Shown: positions 33,801 through 45,320, counted from the stretch's first letter. The stretch is DNA of 64,000 bases from Sparassis latifolia (GCA_018466975.1 CM031561.1:2852001-2916000); one strand, 5' to 3'. Notes: generated by a model not told the origin, from the letters alone. A program made the numbers and translations.

Positions 33801-34612
33801 TCTACCCGTCAGATGGCTAAACATCGGAGACGTGCAAACAGACTCACTACTTTTTTCGACTTGTGAGACGCTAACGCATGCTTCCATGCAACACTGTTGT
33901 CACTATCTTGGACATCGACTTCTTCTTCATCTACGTCTTGGTCTACATCTTGATCCATGCCTTCCTCTAGATCGACTCCTTGGTGCTCATTCTCATTCTC
34001 CCGAGTTTCTTCGTGGCCTTCGTCCACACCGCCATTTTCAACGGCGTTGCTTGAGATGGCAAAAGCATCGGTATCCAACTCCTTGGGTTCAAGATCCGTG
34101 CCATCTTCGTCTGCATGCACATTAGCAGACGCCGCGGACTTCGCAGCGGGCACGTCAGACTCGACGCTGTCGCAGTTGTCCACTAGCACAGCAGAAGGGT
34201 CGTCCCCATTGTCAGAGCCGGGTGGGTATGGCTTTGACTTCTGCAGTGAGGTCAGCAGCATGATCAAGAAGTAAAAAATAGCGATATTACCTGTTTCCAC
34301 CGAGCGGATGGTGCAGCAGCTTTGTCATCTACCACATTGGCATTTTGGCTCTTGCGCGGCCTCTGTTCCGATGGTGAGTTCACCGAGCAGGTTCAGACCA
34401 AACATGTAGCACTGCACCTTTTTCTTTGCACCCTCTGGTGCCGGTCAGGAATACTCTTCTAGTAGAGAGTCTTCTTTTTTCTTGGTGGCCTTGCGGGAAT
34501 GCGACTTAGACGGCATTGGAATCTCTGGCACTACCTTCATGCGCGACCTCATCTGTCGTGGTTGGTCTGCATCCGTTGCGGCAGGTGCAGTCGATTGAGT
34601 CCACGGAGGCAT
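30855..34612 (-). CDS. unnamed Agaricomycete protein, second gene of the KDZ element
   Basis: Multi-exon gene read right to left. The likely start is ATG 34612-34610 (MPPWTQSTAPAATDADQPRQ), followed by basic RSRMKV and KKKEDS patches. Next come an acidic region (34250-33810), then REARTALSAFGEAVMHEAEG and YGKHTRDVLIHAGLAFKASR (33230-33090). After further introns come VEVVGAILYMGTDAADRQTS (about 32695-32640), LPALFGQIDVKVQPNEAPRD (about 32435-32375), EFPEKFEEAATKCVHWKEWL (about 32300-32240) and LKVLTEKYIEMQLKG (about 32145). The last exon is low in complexity (31985-30855; Ser/Pro/His/Arg-rich). Introns are short, with GT-AG ends. One TGA near 34452 may be a decayed Arg codon. I recognise the pattern from many Agaricomycete unnamed proteins, but no function is known to me. 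It is transcribed away from the transposase, so both may share the 34.6-36.5 kb promoter region. Confidence 0.6.
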
Positions 34613-36519
34613 CACAGTTTGGGTAAGAAATACGAGTCAGACGATTATTCGAACATAGTGGTGGAAGATGGGGGGAAAAGTCAACGACTTACCATTGGCA
34701 GGCGATGCTTGATATCCGCGGTGCAGTGTGGTTGCCGTGCAACCCTGAAGATCCTCGAGGTCCGATTCACAACAGAATTCTACAACCGCCGTCAGAATCA
34801 GGGGCAAGGTGAAACGCACGGCACCAACTTACGATATCGTGCTCGCACAAACTGCGCGGATGCCGCGATCGCTCGAATATTTGTGTGGGGTTTGCCTGCA
34901 AACCTCGTGTAGCATAAGGATGTCCTGAATATCTGGAATGAGTACCACACAGCTTGAGGTATGTACGAGAGATTACCTACAGCTTATAGCGAGTTATCAG
35001 CCGGTTACGGGAAATTGCGAATATCGCATGTTCATCTGCGTACATAATGTAAGTTCCATGGTGTCATGCTTGTTAATAAGTAGTCGTGAATGTGGCATGG
35101 CGGGCACGTGGAGCTCACACACCGGCAGGACAGTCATTGCGACGGTGACCAGGGCAATCGGGGAAAGAAACGCTCGGTGCTGCAGTATGAGGACTCACCA
35201 GAATGAGTCATCCTAAGCCCACAGAGGAGTCTTCAACATGAATGAAACATAGGTTGGCGAGTAGCTGAAGGGCAATGCATGCAGGAGAGTGTCTGAGAAG
35301 TTGCTGAGAAATGACACAAGCCGGCTTGTGACTCTCGTGCTTCTTGTAGGTATACAGGTATGTAGATATCGAATATCTCAGGGATATCTGGTGTGTCAAC
35401 TGCTTGCTCCAACTGAATGAAGGTGGATGCCTGTAAGTGTCCCATGAGTGCGAGGAGATAGGAAGATACTTTAAGTGCACAGAAAGCTTACTCGGTATAA
35501 CGCAACGTGAGGGAACCATCGACAAATACACCAGGACTGTGCTTTCAGTGTCAAACAAACACGTAGGGTAGATATAAGACATGCAGACACTGCAGAGGGT
35601 TGGCGATGTTGTGCGATCTAAGTGTAAGGACAACGATGGGACATCCCAAATGGGAAGTCCCACGCGGCCTTTGGATTCAACAACCAAAGTCTGCACGCCC
35701 TTACGACAGGAGCCTCAACTTGCTAGAACACAGGTAAGTAAATCTCCTCTACTTGTAATCCTGAGGCTTGTCTGTCTGACAGAGAAAATTTATTACTTTG
35801 CTATCTTCGACGTCCGACTTATCGCATGACCTCCTCAGAGTTCCTGCAAGCGTATCTCACGCTCTTCGAGCTCATTGATGGTCTCTCAATCGGTACCCTC
35901 TCCGGAGGACTACCTGCAACATGATCTGGGCCCTGGTCTTCAACGATATACATTCAATGGCCCAATGATGGAGGGGATCCCTAGGTGCACCACATCTGGT
36001 GCTCATCAGCCTTCCCCTGTGCTGCAAGAGCTACATTGCAGGCCAATGTCTCAGTAAGCTGAACCCCATATGCCGATTCATCCATCTCCGCCTTTGCTAA
36101 TTCGATAGTTTCATCTGCGCTGTTTCTAGGCATTTTGGCGCCATCGGAATCGCGATTTTCATGTGCCCGATCTGTCCCCAAGTGGTTTGGGCTGGCGTCG
36201 CCAACAGCGACCATTTTCCATGATTTTTCATGGCGCCCGAACATGCGTCAAGCCCGCTCTGGAAGGTAAGCTCCTTCACGTATCTTCTCAACCACCCCCT
36301 CAACCTCCTGTATTACTCAAGCACTCAGAACATTGTATCACAATGTCTTTTCACTAACCCAAGGCTCACTATCCTCCTTCCTCACACCCCTCATCTTCCC
36401 AACCTTCTTCACACTCGGCATCTCGGTCTAGTTCTCCCCAAAAGACTCTGATTTCACACGTCCACCTCATCCAGCCGTTAGATGTCCCGCGATGAAGGAG
36501 GCCATGTGGCACGAAGCAT
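34613..36519. other. divergent intergenic region inside the KDZ element
   Basis: About 1.9 kb between the two element genes. Several short open stretches (35581-35829, 35875-36057, 36163-36357) may include 5' exons of the transposase, but none shows a recognised motif. The shared promoter region for both genes would lie here; that is inference. Confidence 0.4.
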
Positions 36520-39500
36520 TTGTTTCTACCTGGCCCCGAGAGGCTGGTGACACTTCCTGCCCATCTTGATTTCACGCACACTGAGCCTCCAAGAGGTCGA
36601 ACTTCTACCCATACCTCGCATCAGCCATTTGCGAGTCTGCAGGGGAATGCGAGCTCAGACGACCCATTCCTCGTGCAGGCCGACAGTCCCCTTACTCACG
36701 GTCCAGAGCACTCCTTTTTCGATGGCATTTACACATCATTGCTTGAAGAGCCAGCAGCAATGCGGGCAGCATGCCTCCTACAGAAGAAAGCACATCAATG
36801 GAAAAGGTGGTCATCCGAGGTCATACCCTTCCTCCTCCGTCCCCACATGCAACTGCTGCAGATCAGTGAGTCATTGCGTAAAAGGGTCGACATCCCTCAC
36901 GTATGCACCTGCGGCGGTGTACACATGAGGTCACTCAACGTTGTATGTGTCTACTTTGAATGTATGGTTCCTTACTCTGTCTGCGCATGCACTTGCACTT
37001 ATCAATTATTCCTAGCTTTGCGCCACATCAAGATTGACGTTTGTTTATGTTCGTCCGCTGCTCTTCAACAAGGTGGTCATCCGAGGTCATACCCTTCCTC
37101 CTCCGTCCCCACATGCAACTGCTGCAGATCAGCGAGTCATTGCGTAAAAGGGTCGACATCCCTCACGTATGCACCTGCGGCGGTGTACACGTGAGGTCAC
37201 TCAACGTTGTATGTGTCTACTTTGAATGTATGGTTCCTTACTCTGTCTGCGCACGCACTTGCACTTATCAATTATTCCTAGCTTTGTGCCACATCAAGAT
37301 TGATGTTTGTTTATGTTCGTCCGCTGCTCTTCAACTACTCTCACGCGGGCTATTCCCTTGTGCTCCTCAAGCACCCACGCTCGCTGTTGACCTGAACCTT
37401 TTACGGTTTACTCAAGAGTTGTTTGTTCAGCTGCCTCCCAACACTACGTCATTTTGTGCGACTTTGGAAGTGTTTCTGGGAGACCGGGGATATAAGCTGT
37501 CAACAAGGGTACGACTTTTCCATCTTTCACATTCAGTCACTCACTCACATCATCTCTAGGACTCGCTATGCCGACACTTTGGAAATGTGCTCCTTTGGTA
37601 CTCAGCTCTCCTTAACTCAACAAAGAGGCACGTGCAAGAAGTTCTGGAAGAAGCGCGACAATCCGTCTTGCATGAAAACTCGAAGTCGAACGTTCGGACT
37701 TTTGGTATGCCCATAGCAAGTGTCGTTCACCTGATGGCTCAATCGTTTTTGCAGATGCTGAGGCAACACAGTCTCACTCCCCTTCGTCTCCATCTCCCTC
37801 AGGCTCTGACTCCACATTTCCCTCTGACTCGCGCTCACCGTCGTGTTCCCCCTCGGAGTCAATGATGCGTCCCCATCTCGGCGGCCATCATCTGGCAGAG
37901 AGCAACCTCGGCAAAGGAAGCCGCAGTCGAAAAGTGAGAATTTGGCAAGACCAAGTGAATATTTGCGCAAGCGTTGTCCGTTATGCTTTGGTGGGAGAGC
38001 GCAGCATGAAGGTGATGACATGTGAGTTATTATGCACCATGTTAATCTGATTTACATGTAGACTCACTCATTTTCAGTCCCGATGTAATAGTTTGTATCG
38101 ATGTCTGTTTCACTCAAAAGCATAGATGGGGAAAGGGAGATGCACGAGATCATCCTCGCGAGCCCGAAGAAACAGTATTTATTCCAGAGGACGAGGTGAA
38201 GAGGGTGAAATCGTACGTTGAGGGGATCCGACCTAGCAGAGAACCTGGACGTCGCCGGCCTTGACCTCCTGTTTTAGTGGATGAGGAAGATGGGTTTGAA
38301 GATGGGCTCAAGATACCAAGGTCCATATTAGATGGGTGTCAGGAGTCATTCCTTGCCACAGACGAGAAGCGTGAGAAGGCTAGTACTCAGTTTTTCTCGG
38401 ATACCGGGTTGATGGCTCTGCTGTGCAGGCATGATCGGGTCCTCTGGCTCGTCAACATGACATCGGCGGGTGAGAAGCAGCACTATGCTCTTGCCCTCAT
38501 ACACCGCCTGTTCGCGCATCTACCCCCTTCCACCCATGTCGGCCTCTTATACGACATCGCCTGCCAGCTGCACTGCAGCTGCATCAAGTGGTGCCTTCTT
38601 GGGAATTTACTCGACCACATTATGTTTGCTACATCCATCTTCCATGCGTATGGGCACCAGTGGCCGTGCCAACTGATTTACCATCCGAGGAAATGTATTG
38701 GGTTTGGGCTGACAGATGAAGAGGGATGCGAGCATTTCTGGGGCTCGATTAGGAAGCTGATACTGTCTCTTCGTGTCTCTGGGGTGAGTATTTTATTCTA
38801 CTCTTTGTCCATGATGATCTAACTGCTACTTCAGCATCACCAGCGCTTGTTCATTCTCGACACACAGGTCAAACATCTCGAGCAGCAATCGCTCTTCAGC
38901 CTCGGCCATTGGCTGAACAGAAAGTGGTCTCAGTGTCAGGCCAAGAAGCATGTGGTGGCCGAGGCTGTTGGGCAATGCGGCATTGCAGAGGAAGTGCTCC
39001 GTCACGAGTGGGAAACACAGGTCCGCGCTCAAACCAGGCCTGCACCCCATGCATTTTTTTTTCTAATTGTGCGGCTCTCATACTAATTCATGTGCTTCAG
39101 GTCATTCACGTGACAAGGGCAAGAAGGCAATTCAAACTATCTTTGCACTGCAGAAGACACTCGAGGTGTACAATGAGTGCATGCGTGAGCTCGAACTCGC
39201 ATTGCTAGGCGACAACGAGCCTCTCAGCATCGACGAAGTCAACCTACAGATGATGGAGGCAAGGTCAAGGGCCATGCAGGTTAAGCAAGCTTTGCAATGT
39301 AAGAAGATCGTGCTGGGTGTTGGAGAACGAGCACAGCTGTCTCGTCTGGTCAACAACATATTCTTGAGGCTTCGCATGAATGCATGCACAGTCAAGCAGC
39401 ACATCCGTGACCGTCTGCATCAGCGCAAATTCGAGCTCGAGCGGCTCGAGTGCTCTTATTGTCAAACTGTCAATAGTAAGTCTTCCCATCTTATACGAAG

Positions 39501-40439
39501 TCCCCTAGCTGAGCATTCATGCAGACAACAAGCTTAGTACGCACGCTAAGTCATCAATCAAGCATCGTGAGCCCAGCATACTCAAGCTAGCCAAGACCTA
39601 CAATGACTTGTGTAAGCAGATCGACACTCTCATTACGCAGCGCAAGGCCCCGCATTATGCTGTCTCTCCACAGCCCATTCAAAGTAATGGCCTCTTCAAG
39701 CTCGACGTCGACGATGACATCTGGCAAGACATTGGGCTTGATGATGACGATGAAGGTGTTGCAGTCCCACGTTGGCTCGGTGACGAGACTGTTCGCGATG
39801 GGATCAAGAACCGCCTTTTATTGGACCGCTGCATTGAGGAGGAGGAGCGCTTACAGGAGGAGAAATGTTCGTTGCAGGAATAGTTTGAAGAGGAGTGGGA
39901 GAGTGTCGAGAGGGCACGCGTGAGTGCAGGTAGGTCTGATTCACGTCGTCTTCACATTGTATTTCTAACTATTTACAGGTGATGATCCAGACCTTGTCTA
40001 CCAGCTTGACCATCAGCGCGAAAGATTATGCCGGTTGTGTGCAACGTGGCAGACTCAGGTGCGTGCGATCCCATGCAAGCGGGAGATGAGTGAGTTGTGG
40101 GGTCCATCGAACGAAGACTTGACAGCGGCAGCTGCGTATGAGGTGACCGGGAATTGGGATGAAGGGAATGCCGATGAAGGGCATCGGAATAATCCGATGG
40201 ATGACAGGAAGGATGAGAAAGTATGCTACGATGATGCCACTGACCCGGAGGATGATGGAGACCTGCTCGATGCCGCGGAGGTCGTTGCATTGACAGATGC
40301 ATACCATTCAGGTACTGTAGACATTGACTCTGATATCTTGCTGCTGGATTTCGGCAACTCGGACGACGGTGAGCTTTTCTCTTCTCCCACAAAGGCAGGT
40401 AGTCAATCTCTGTGCAAAAGAGCAATGCTTTACACGTAG
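36520..40439 (+). pseudogene. KDZ transposase, CxC1 type
   Basis: Transposase of the surrounding element. An N-terminal CxC1-type segment is visible (HQWKRWSSEVIPFLLRPHMQ at about 36795; cysteine-rich CTCGG and CACTC stretches), followed by a tandem copy of the same 266 bp. Then LLSRGLFPCAPQAPTLAVDL (37336-37395), LPPNTTSFCATLEVFLGDRG (37430-37490) and CPLCFGG near 37974. Catalytic core: CIDVCFTQKHR near 38091 (first Asp), LLYDIACQLHC near 38546 (second Asp), YGHQWPCQ near 38650 and TDEEGCEHFWGS near 38713 (Glu). A coiled, charged C-terminal region runs to TAG 40437-40439. Introns start at about 37508, 37705, 38022, 38784, 39021, 39474, 39925 and 40380 or are absent there. Stops at 38262-38264 (TGA) and 39881-39883 (TAG), and the exon duplication, make this copy probably inactive. 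The start is uncertain. Confidence 0.82.
36805..37336 (+). repeat. tandem duplication, 2 x 266 bp, in a transposase exon
   Basis: Copies at 36805-37070 and 37071-37336 begin AGGTGGTCATCCGAGGTC. Five internal differences, each CG in one copy and TG or CA in the other. Confidence 0.9.
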
Positions 40440-40558
40440 TGTATCTAGTTATTTATGTGTTTTACTGCAATCCCTGACTTGCAGAGGTACATTCCTGAGA
40501 TCTCCATGTGGTTCTGAGGGACATCCACAATTTGGATGTACCTGCTGGGGACATATCC

Positions 40559-42684
40559 ATGTAACTCCCTGGTATGACCCACGGGAACATCCATGGTATT
40601 AGGCGGAGATGCTGTACCTCCCATGTAGAACTAGGTAGGAGCTCCGTGTTTGTTTCCATCTCCCAGATATGGCCCATAGAGATGTCCATGACGTTGGACA
40701 ATATTGCTGTATATCCCTGGGAGAACCAGGAGAGAGATCCAGGCACATCTGGAAATCCATGACATGACCCAGTGGGACATCCGTAGGCCTGGACAGAAGG
40801 GTTGTATCTCCCACGACTGAGCTAGTGGGAACTCTCATTATATTTCTAGGTCCATCGCATGACCCAGCAGGACATCCACAAGCCTGGACGGGAGTGTTGT
40901 ATCTCCCACGACTGACCTTGTAGGAACTCCCATTATATCTGTAGGTCCCTTGTATGACCCTGTGGGACACCCGTAGGCCTGGACGGGAGTGTTGTATCTC
41001 CCATGACTGACCTTGTGGGAACTCCCATTATATCTGTAGGTCCCTTATATGACCCCGTGGAACACCCGTAGGCATGGACAGGAGTGTTGTATCTCCCATG
41101 ACTGAGCTTGCAGGAACTCCCATTATATCTGTAGGTCCCTCACATGACCTAGTGGGACATCTGTAGACCTGGACAGGTGTGTTGAATCTCCCACCACTGA
41201 CCTGGAAATCTATGATATGACCCAGTGGGACACCCGTAGGCCTGGATGGGAGTGTTGTATCTCCCACGACTAACCTTGCAGGAACTCCCATTGTATCTGT
41301 AGGTCCCTCGCATGACCCAGAGGGACATCCGTAGGCCTGGATGGATGTGTTGTATCTCCCACCACTGACCTGAAAATCCATAATATGACCCAGAGGGACA
41401 TCCACAAGCCTGGATGAAAGTGTTGTATCTCCCACGACTGACCTTGTGGGAACTCCCATTATATCTGTAGGTCCCTTGTATGACCCTATGGAACACCCGT
41501 AGGCCTGGTCGAGAGTGTTGTATCTCCCATGACTGACCTTACGGGAACTCCCATTGTATCTGTAGGTCCCTCACATGACCCAGAGGGACATCTGTAGGCG
41601 CGGATGGGAGTGTTGTATCTCCCATGACTGAGCTTGCAGGAACTCTCATTATATCTGCAGGTCCCTCGCATGACTCATTGTGGATGATAATCGAGGCCTT
41701 GAGATGGATATGAATAATCACCAAGAGCTCATGTTTACAAGGCTAGTCTTTTGCCAATGATAATCGAGGCTTGAGATGGATATGAATAATCACCAAGAGC
41801 TCATGTTTGCAAGGCTAGTCTTTTGCCAATAATAATGGGGGCCTTGAGATGGATATGAATAATCACCAAGAGCTCGTGTTTGCAAGGCTAGTCTTTTTGC
41901 CAATGATAATGGGGCCTTGAGATGAATATGAATAATCACCAAGAGCTCATGTTCGCAAGGCAAGTAGAAGAAGAAGGGCAGCAATCACTATTGTTACAAT
42001 ATTGCATTGAAGTACAATCACATTGGTTTCATTCACATTGTTCTGAATACTGACTCAATAATGTTCAGGATCATTGCAATAACTAAGGGTACTGCTGACA
42101 TGGTTGCTGGTATGTCCTATATGCTAGCTACATGGTTGTTGTAATTCTTATATAATCACAAATTCTCTGGCACTTGGCCTATTCAATCTGCCATTCATTT
42201 ATTGCAAGCTTTTATCTCTGAATCAGTGAGGCAATTGAACCAGATAGCCAAGGCCTGTACCTCTGGTTAACTGTCAGTGACCTGCATTTATGATCTATCA
42301 TATTCCAGATGCTTGTTGCCTCAGTGAATAAGGGGATGTATCATATGCACACTGTTCTAGTGGCAGTAATAGCTGCAGCTTTTGCTGGAAAATAATAAAT
42401 GGGAGCTCCATACTGACCTCTGCCACCATGTGACTGGTGACAAGGCCCAGGAAAATCCATGGAGGTCCTGTGGCAATGGGACAATACAGGGCCAAGAACA
42501 ATAGCTATGGGATTTGCCTAAGTACTAAGCCTCTGTGGTCTTCCCTGCATCATGTACTTCCCTGACACAGCCATGGGACTTATGTAGGTACCATGGTCAG
42601 TCTGACACTTAGGAAGCTCTTAGCTATGACATACTATAGAAGATCTTGTTGCTAAGAGCTAGGGATAAAGGGTACCCTGAAGTG
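40559..42684 (-). repeat. KDZ right terminal inverted repeat
   Basis: About 2126 bp, the reverse complement of the left arm. It is shorter by about 235 bp. This equals two 73-bp units (4 instead of 6) plus one unit of about 93 bp (10 instead of 11). The 67-codon incidental ORF at 42298-42501 is identical to its partner at 28545-28748. Confidence 0.9.
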
Positions 42685-42692
42685 ACAGTTTT
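42685..42692. repeat. 8-bp target site duplication (right)
   Basis: ACAGTTTT directly after the terminus CCCTGAAGTG, identical to 28354-28361. Confidence 0.85.
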
Positions 42693-43040
42693 TGTAGTGA
42701 TTCTTGTATACACATTGGTAACAATACCTAGGGTCAATTTTTGTAATCATTCTTATAGGCATGTTGGTCACAATTTTTGTAGTGATTCTTGCAAGCATGT
42801 TGGTAACAGTTTCTAGGGTCATTTTTTGTAGTGATTCTGGTAGGCAGATTTGTAATAGTTTCTAGAGTCATTTTTTGTAGCAATTCTTATAGGCATATTT
42901 GTAATAGTTTTTAGGGTCATCTTTTGTAGTGGTTTTTGTAGGCACATTTGTAACAGTTTCTAGGGTCAATTTTTATGGTGATTCTTATAGGCACATTGGC
43001 AACATTTTTTATAATAATTCTTATAGACACATTTGTAATA
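42693..43040 (+). repeat. minisatellite, about 49-bp units, right part
   Basis: About seven degenerate units in the same orientation and phase type as 27760-28361. These are the two halves of one array split by the KDZ insertion. Confidence 0.85.
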
Positions 43041-45315
43041 TCTTCTTATATAATCTTTCAATGTAAGGATTGTATGAATTATTATAATGCTTTTTATGGC
43101 CACTACACATGTATACTAGGTAACCTTTTTAGCTCTGAAAGTTCCATCACTTATGAAAATTATGCTCTTCATTTCTCAGGAATCATAACTTTAAAGGCTT
43201 CTGACTTTCTCAATTTGAGCAAGTGTATTTTGAGGTCAGAAATGTTATAAAAATGCAGAAAAAAACCGAAAAATTAGAGGCATGGCCCGGATAACTATGG
43301 GTACCTTAGATACGTCAGTTTCCAATTTGGGAAACTGACTGAGCAGGCCTTCTTATTGTCTACCTCAGTATTGCAAAAGTAGTTTATCACTCAAATCTTG
43401 ACAAAATCAAGTGTTCTAATATATTAACTAGGTCTATTTCGTAATTTCAATTCAATAATGATAGTTACAATGCATTAAATACTATACAATGCTCTATAGG
43501 ATGTAATTTCAATGTTCTCTAAAATAGAGCTGTTATCTGTTATCTAATCTAAGTGCTGTGATGTACGACTACTCAGTTAGCCACTAGTCAATCAGGTTCA
43601 GTCATCGTACCTGCCATGCGAAGCATTGGCCCACTCCAAACAAGTCGTGCTCTGGGTCAACGTTCTTCGGCAGAGATCCTAACACTGAGTGTGTGTCGAG
43701 CTTTTTGAGGTCATCAGGTGTGGCTAGGTGAGAGACTATGAGCTCCGACTCAAGGAACTGAAACCAGAAACAGTCATACCTGAGATGATACATTTAGATT
43801 GAAGAGGCATTAGGAGTGGCCTTCATCACTTCTGCGCACTTCGGTTGGCTAGATATGAAGTAAGAAGAGTTAGTTTATGCCGTTGATGAGCGCACACCCG
43901 ACACAAACACCTAAACCCAACTAAACAAGATGAGAAGCAGGGTCACTCTGTGTGTGAGGGAAGGGTGTCGCAACTGTAAAATATTGCGAGTGGGTCCCAG
44001 AACCTCGACCTAAGCCAAAGGGGGATGCAACCTGTGAAGAAATGAGGGCTCGCGACGTAAACGCGAAGTCGGGCAACAATCTACGACAAAATCGCGAAAG
44101 TCAAAGGTAGAAAGCTAAAGTCACGACGTGATCGCCAAACTCATAGGCGAAGGCGAACTAAATCGCAAAAGGGGAAGGGAACTATCTGTGGGGGTAGAAC
44201 GCTATGAGGGAATGCAGTATTCGCCATCTCGACAAAGTTGCAGTCAGTCTAACACAAAAGTCAGATTTAAGACTAACGCAGGTCATTATCGCTATTTCGC
44301 TATGTCGCTATTGCAGTGTCGCAGTTCGCTATCACAGTTGCAGTATGCAGTCTCGAAGTATAACAGTCTCGCTATGTCGCAGTGTCGCAGTGTCGCTATG
44401 TTGCAGTGGGGTATATCGCAGTTCGAAGTCACTATCGCAGTAAATGCAGTTTCTCGGTGATCTGAAGCTAAGGGGAACTCCTCCCTACTGGTCTTCGATG
44501 ATAATCGACGTAAATACAGCAGGTATTTGTAGAGGGGAAAATCGGGGAGATGAAATGTGAAAGTCGCGAAATGTCGGAAGATGAATCCTGACATCGGAGA
44601 GAGTTGCAATGGTCTAGGACCAATGGAAAAATAGGTCAAGGGTGTGGAGAGGTAAATGTTGTACGTTAGCGATGGAGAAGAATGGTAAAGTAGAGGAAAA
44701 ATCGAAAGAAAACATATGTTATTTGTCCTAAACCACATGGAACACTCTAATGGCATCTCCGGTCCAGCACGAAGGTAGGGGTCTTGGAGGGGAAAGTCAA
44801 ATGATAAAAGGAATGGGATTTGCAAAGGAAGAGGTCACGACCATCGTGCGACACCAATAAGTCGGTGCGATGAACCAGCGAGTCAGCGCGACATCCAGAA
44901 AGGCGGTGCGACATCGGGGAAGTACGGACTTAGACAGGAATCGATCAGGGCATATTGAACTAGACCAAAGGACAACGGGTAAGTGGTATCTGACAGCGAG
45001 TAGATGCAAGAGTGATGTATGAGTGACGAAACAGTGTTGAATCTCGGTGCGAAGTCGCGATGAATTGAGCGAAGTCGAATGAAGTCGCGAAGTCGCAAAA
45101 GTTTGCCGGGGGTCGCGAAAGAGTCAGATGTATCTTGGAGGCTAAGGGATATAGTAGTGAGGTATGAGCGACTGCTGGGAAACGCGTTTTCAGAGGCCAG
45201 GAGGTCTGGGAGCATATCACTGTGCCCCAGTAGCCCAAGACAAAAATCTGACAACTTGTGTCTTATCCTGGGATGAGTTCTGGCTGGGGGGTCTGTGTTA
45301 CTGCGAGTCAGATGC
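43041..45315. other. no recognised gene; GTCGC/GCGA-rich block
   Basis: AT-rich to about 43560. An open minus-strand stretch at 43602-43793 (LATPDDLKKLDTHSVLGSLP) looks coding but has no recognised family. From about 43990 to 45130 the DNA is packed with short GTCGC, TCGCTA, TCGCAG and GCGAAGTC words, densest at 44288-44440 and 45050-45110. No gene was supported there. Confidence 0.45.
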
Positions 45316-45320
45316 CAGCA
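45316..45320. repeat. 5-bp target site duplication (left)
   Basis: CAGCA before the TGTAATGGG start of the 5' LTR. It is repeated at 47378-47382. Confidence 0.88.

Larger units (their letters stand above)
28362..42684 (+). mobile_element. KDZ DNA transposon, CxC1 type, 14.3 kb with composite TIRs
   Basis: 14,323-bp element with termini CACTTCAGGGTACCC in inverted orientation and an 8-bp ACAGTTTT duplication. The TIR arms run 28362 to about 30722 and about 40559 to 42684. Each arm has a non-repetitive outer part (about 700 bp), an array of 73-bp units and an inner array of units of about 93 bp. The interior holds two divergent genes: an unnamed Agaricomycete protein on - (30855-34612) and the KDZ transposase on + (about 36520-40439). 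Their 3' ends lie about 130 and 120 bp from the inner ends of the arms. The arms are nearly identical outside the arrays, suggesting recent insertion. The transposase copy has two stops and an exon duplication. Confidence 0.9.

Noticed and set aside
36520..37336. Two separate zinc-cluster genes
   Set aside because: The second is an exact-length tandem copy of 266 bp inside one exon region, not a second gene.
44288..44440. GTCGC words as target-site link to the LTR element with GTCGC duplication
   Set aside because: The duplication at 8647 is a normal 5-bp target copy; sharing a 5-base word with a distant simple-sequence block is expected by chance.
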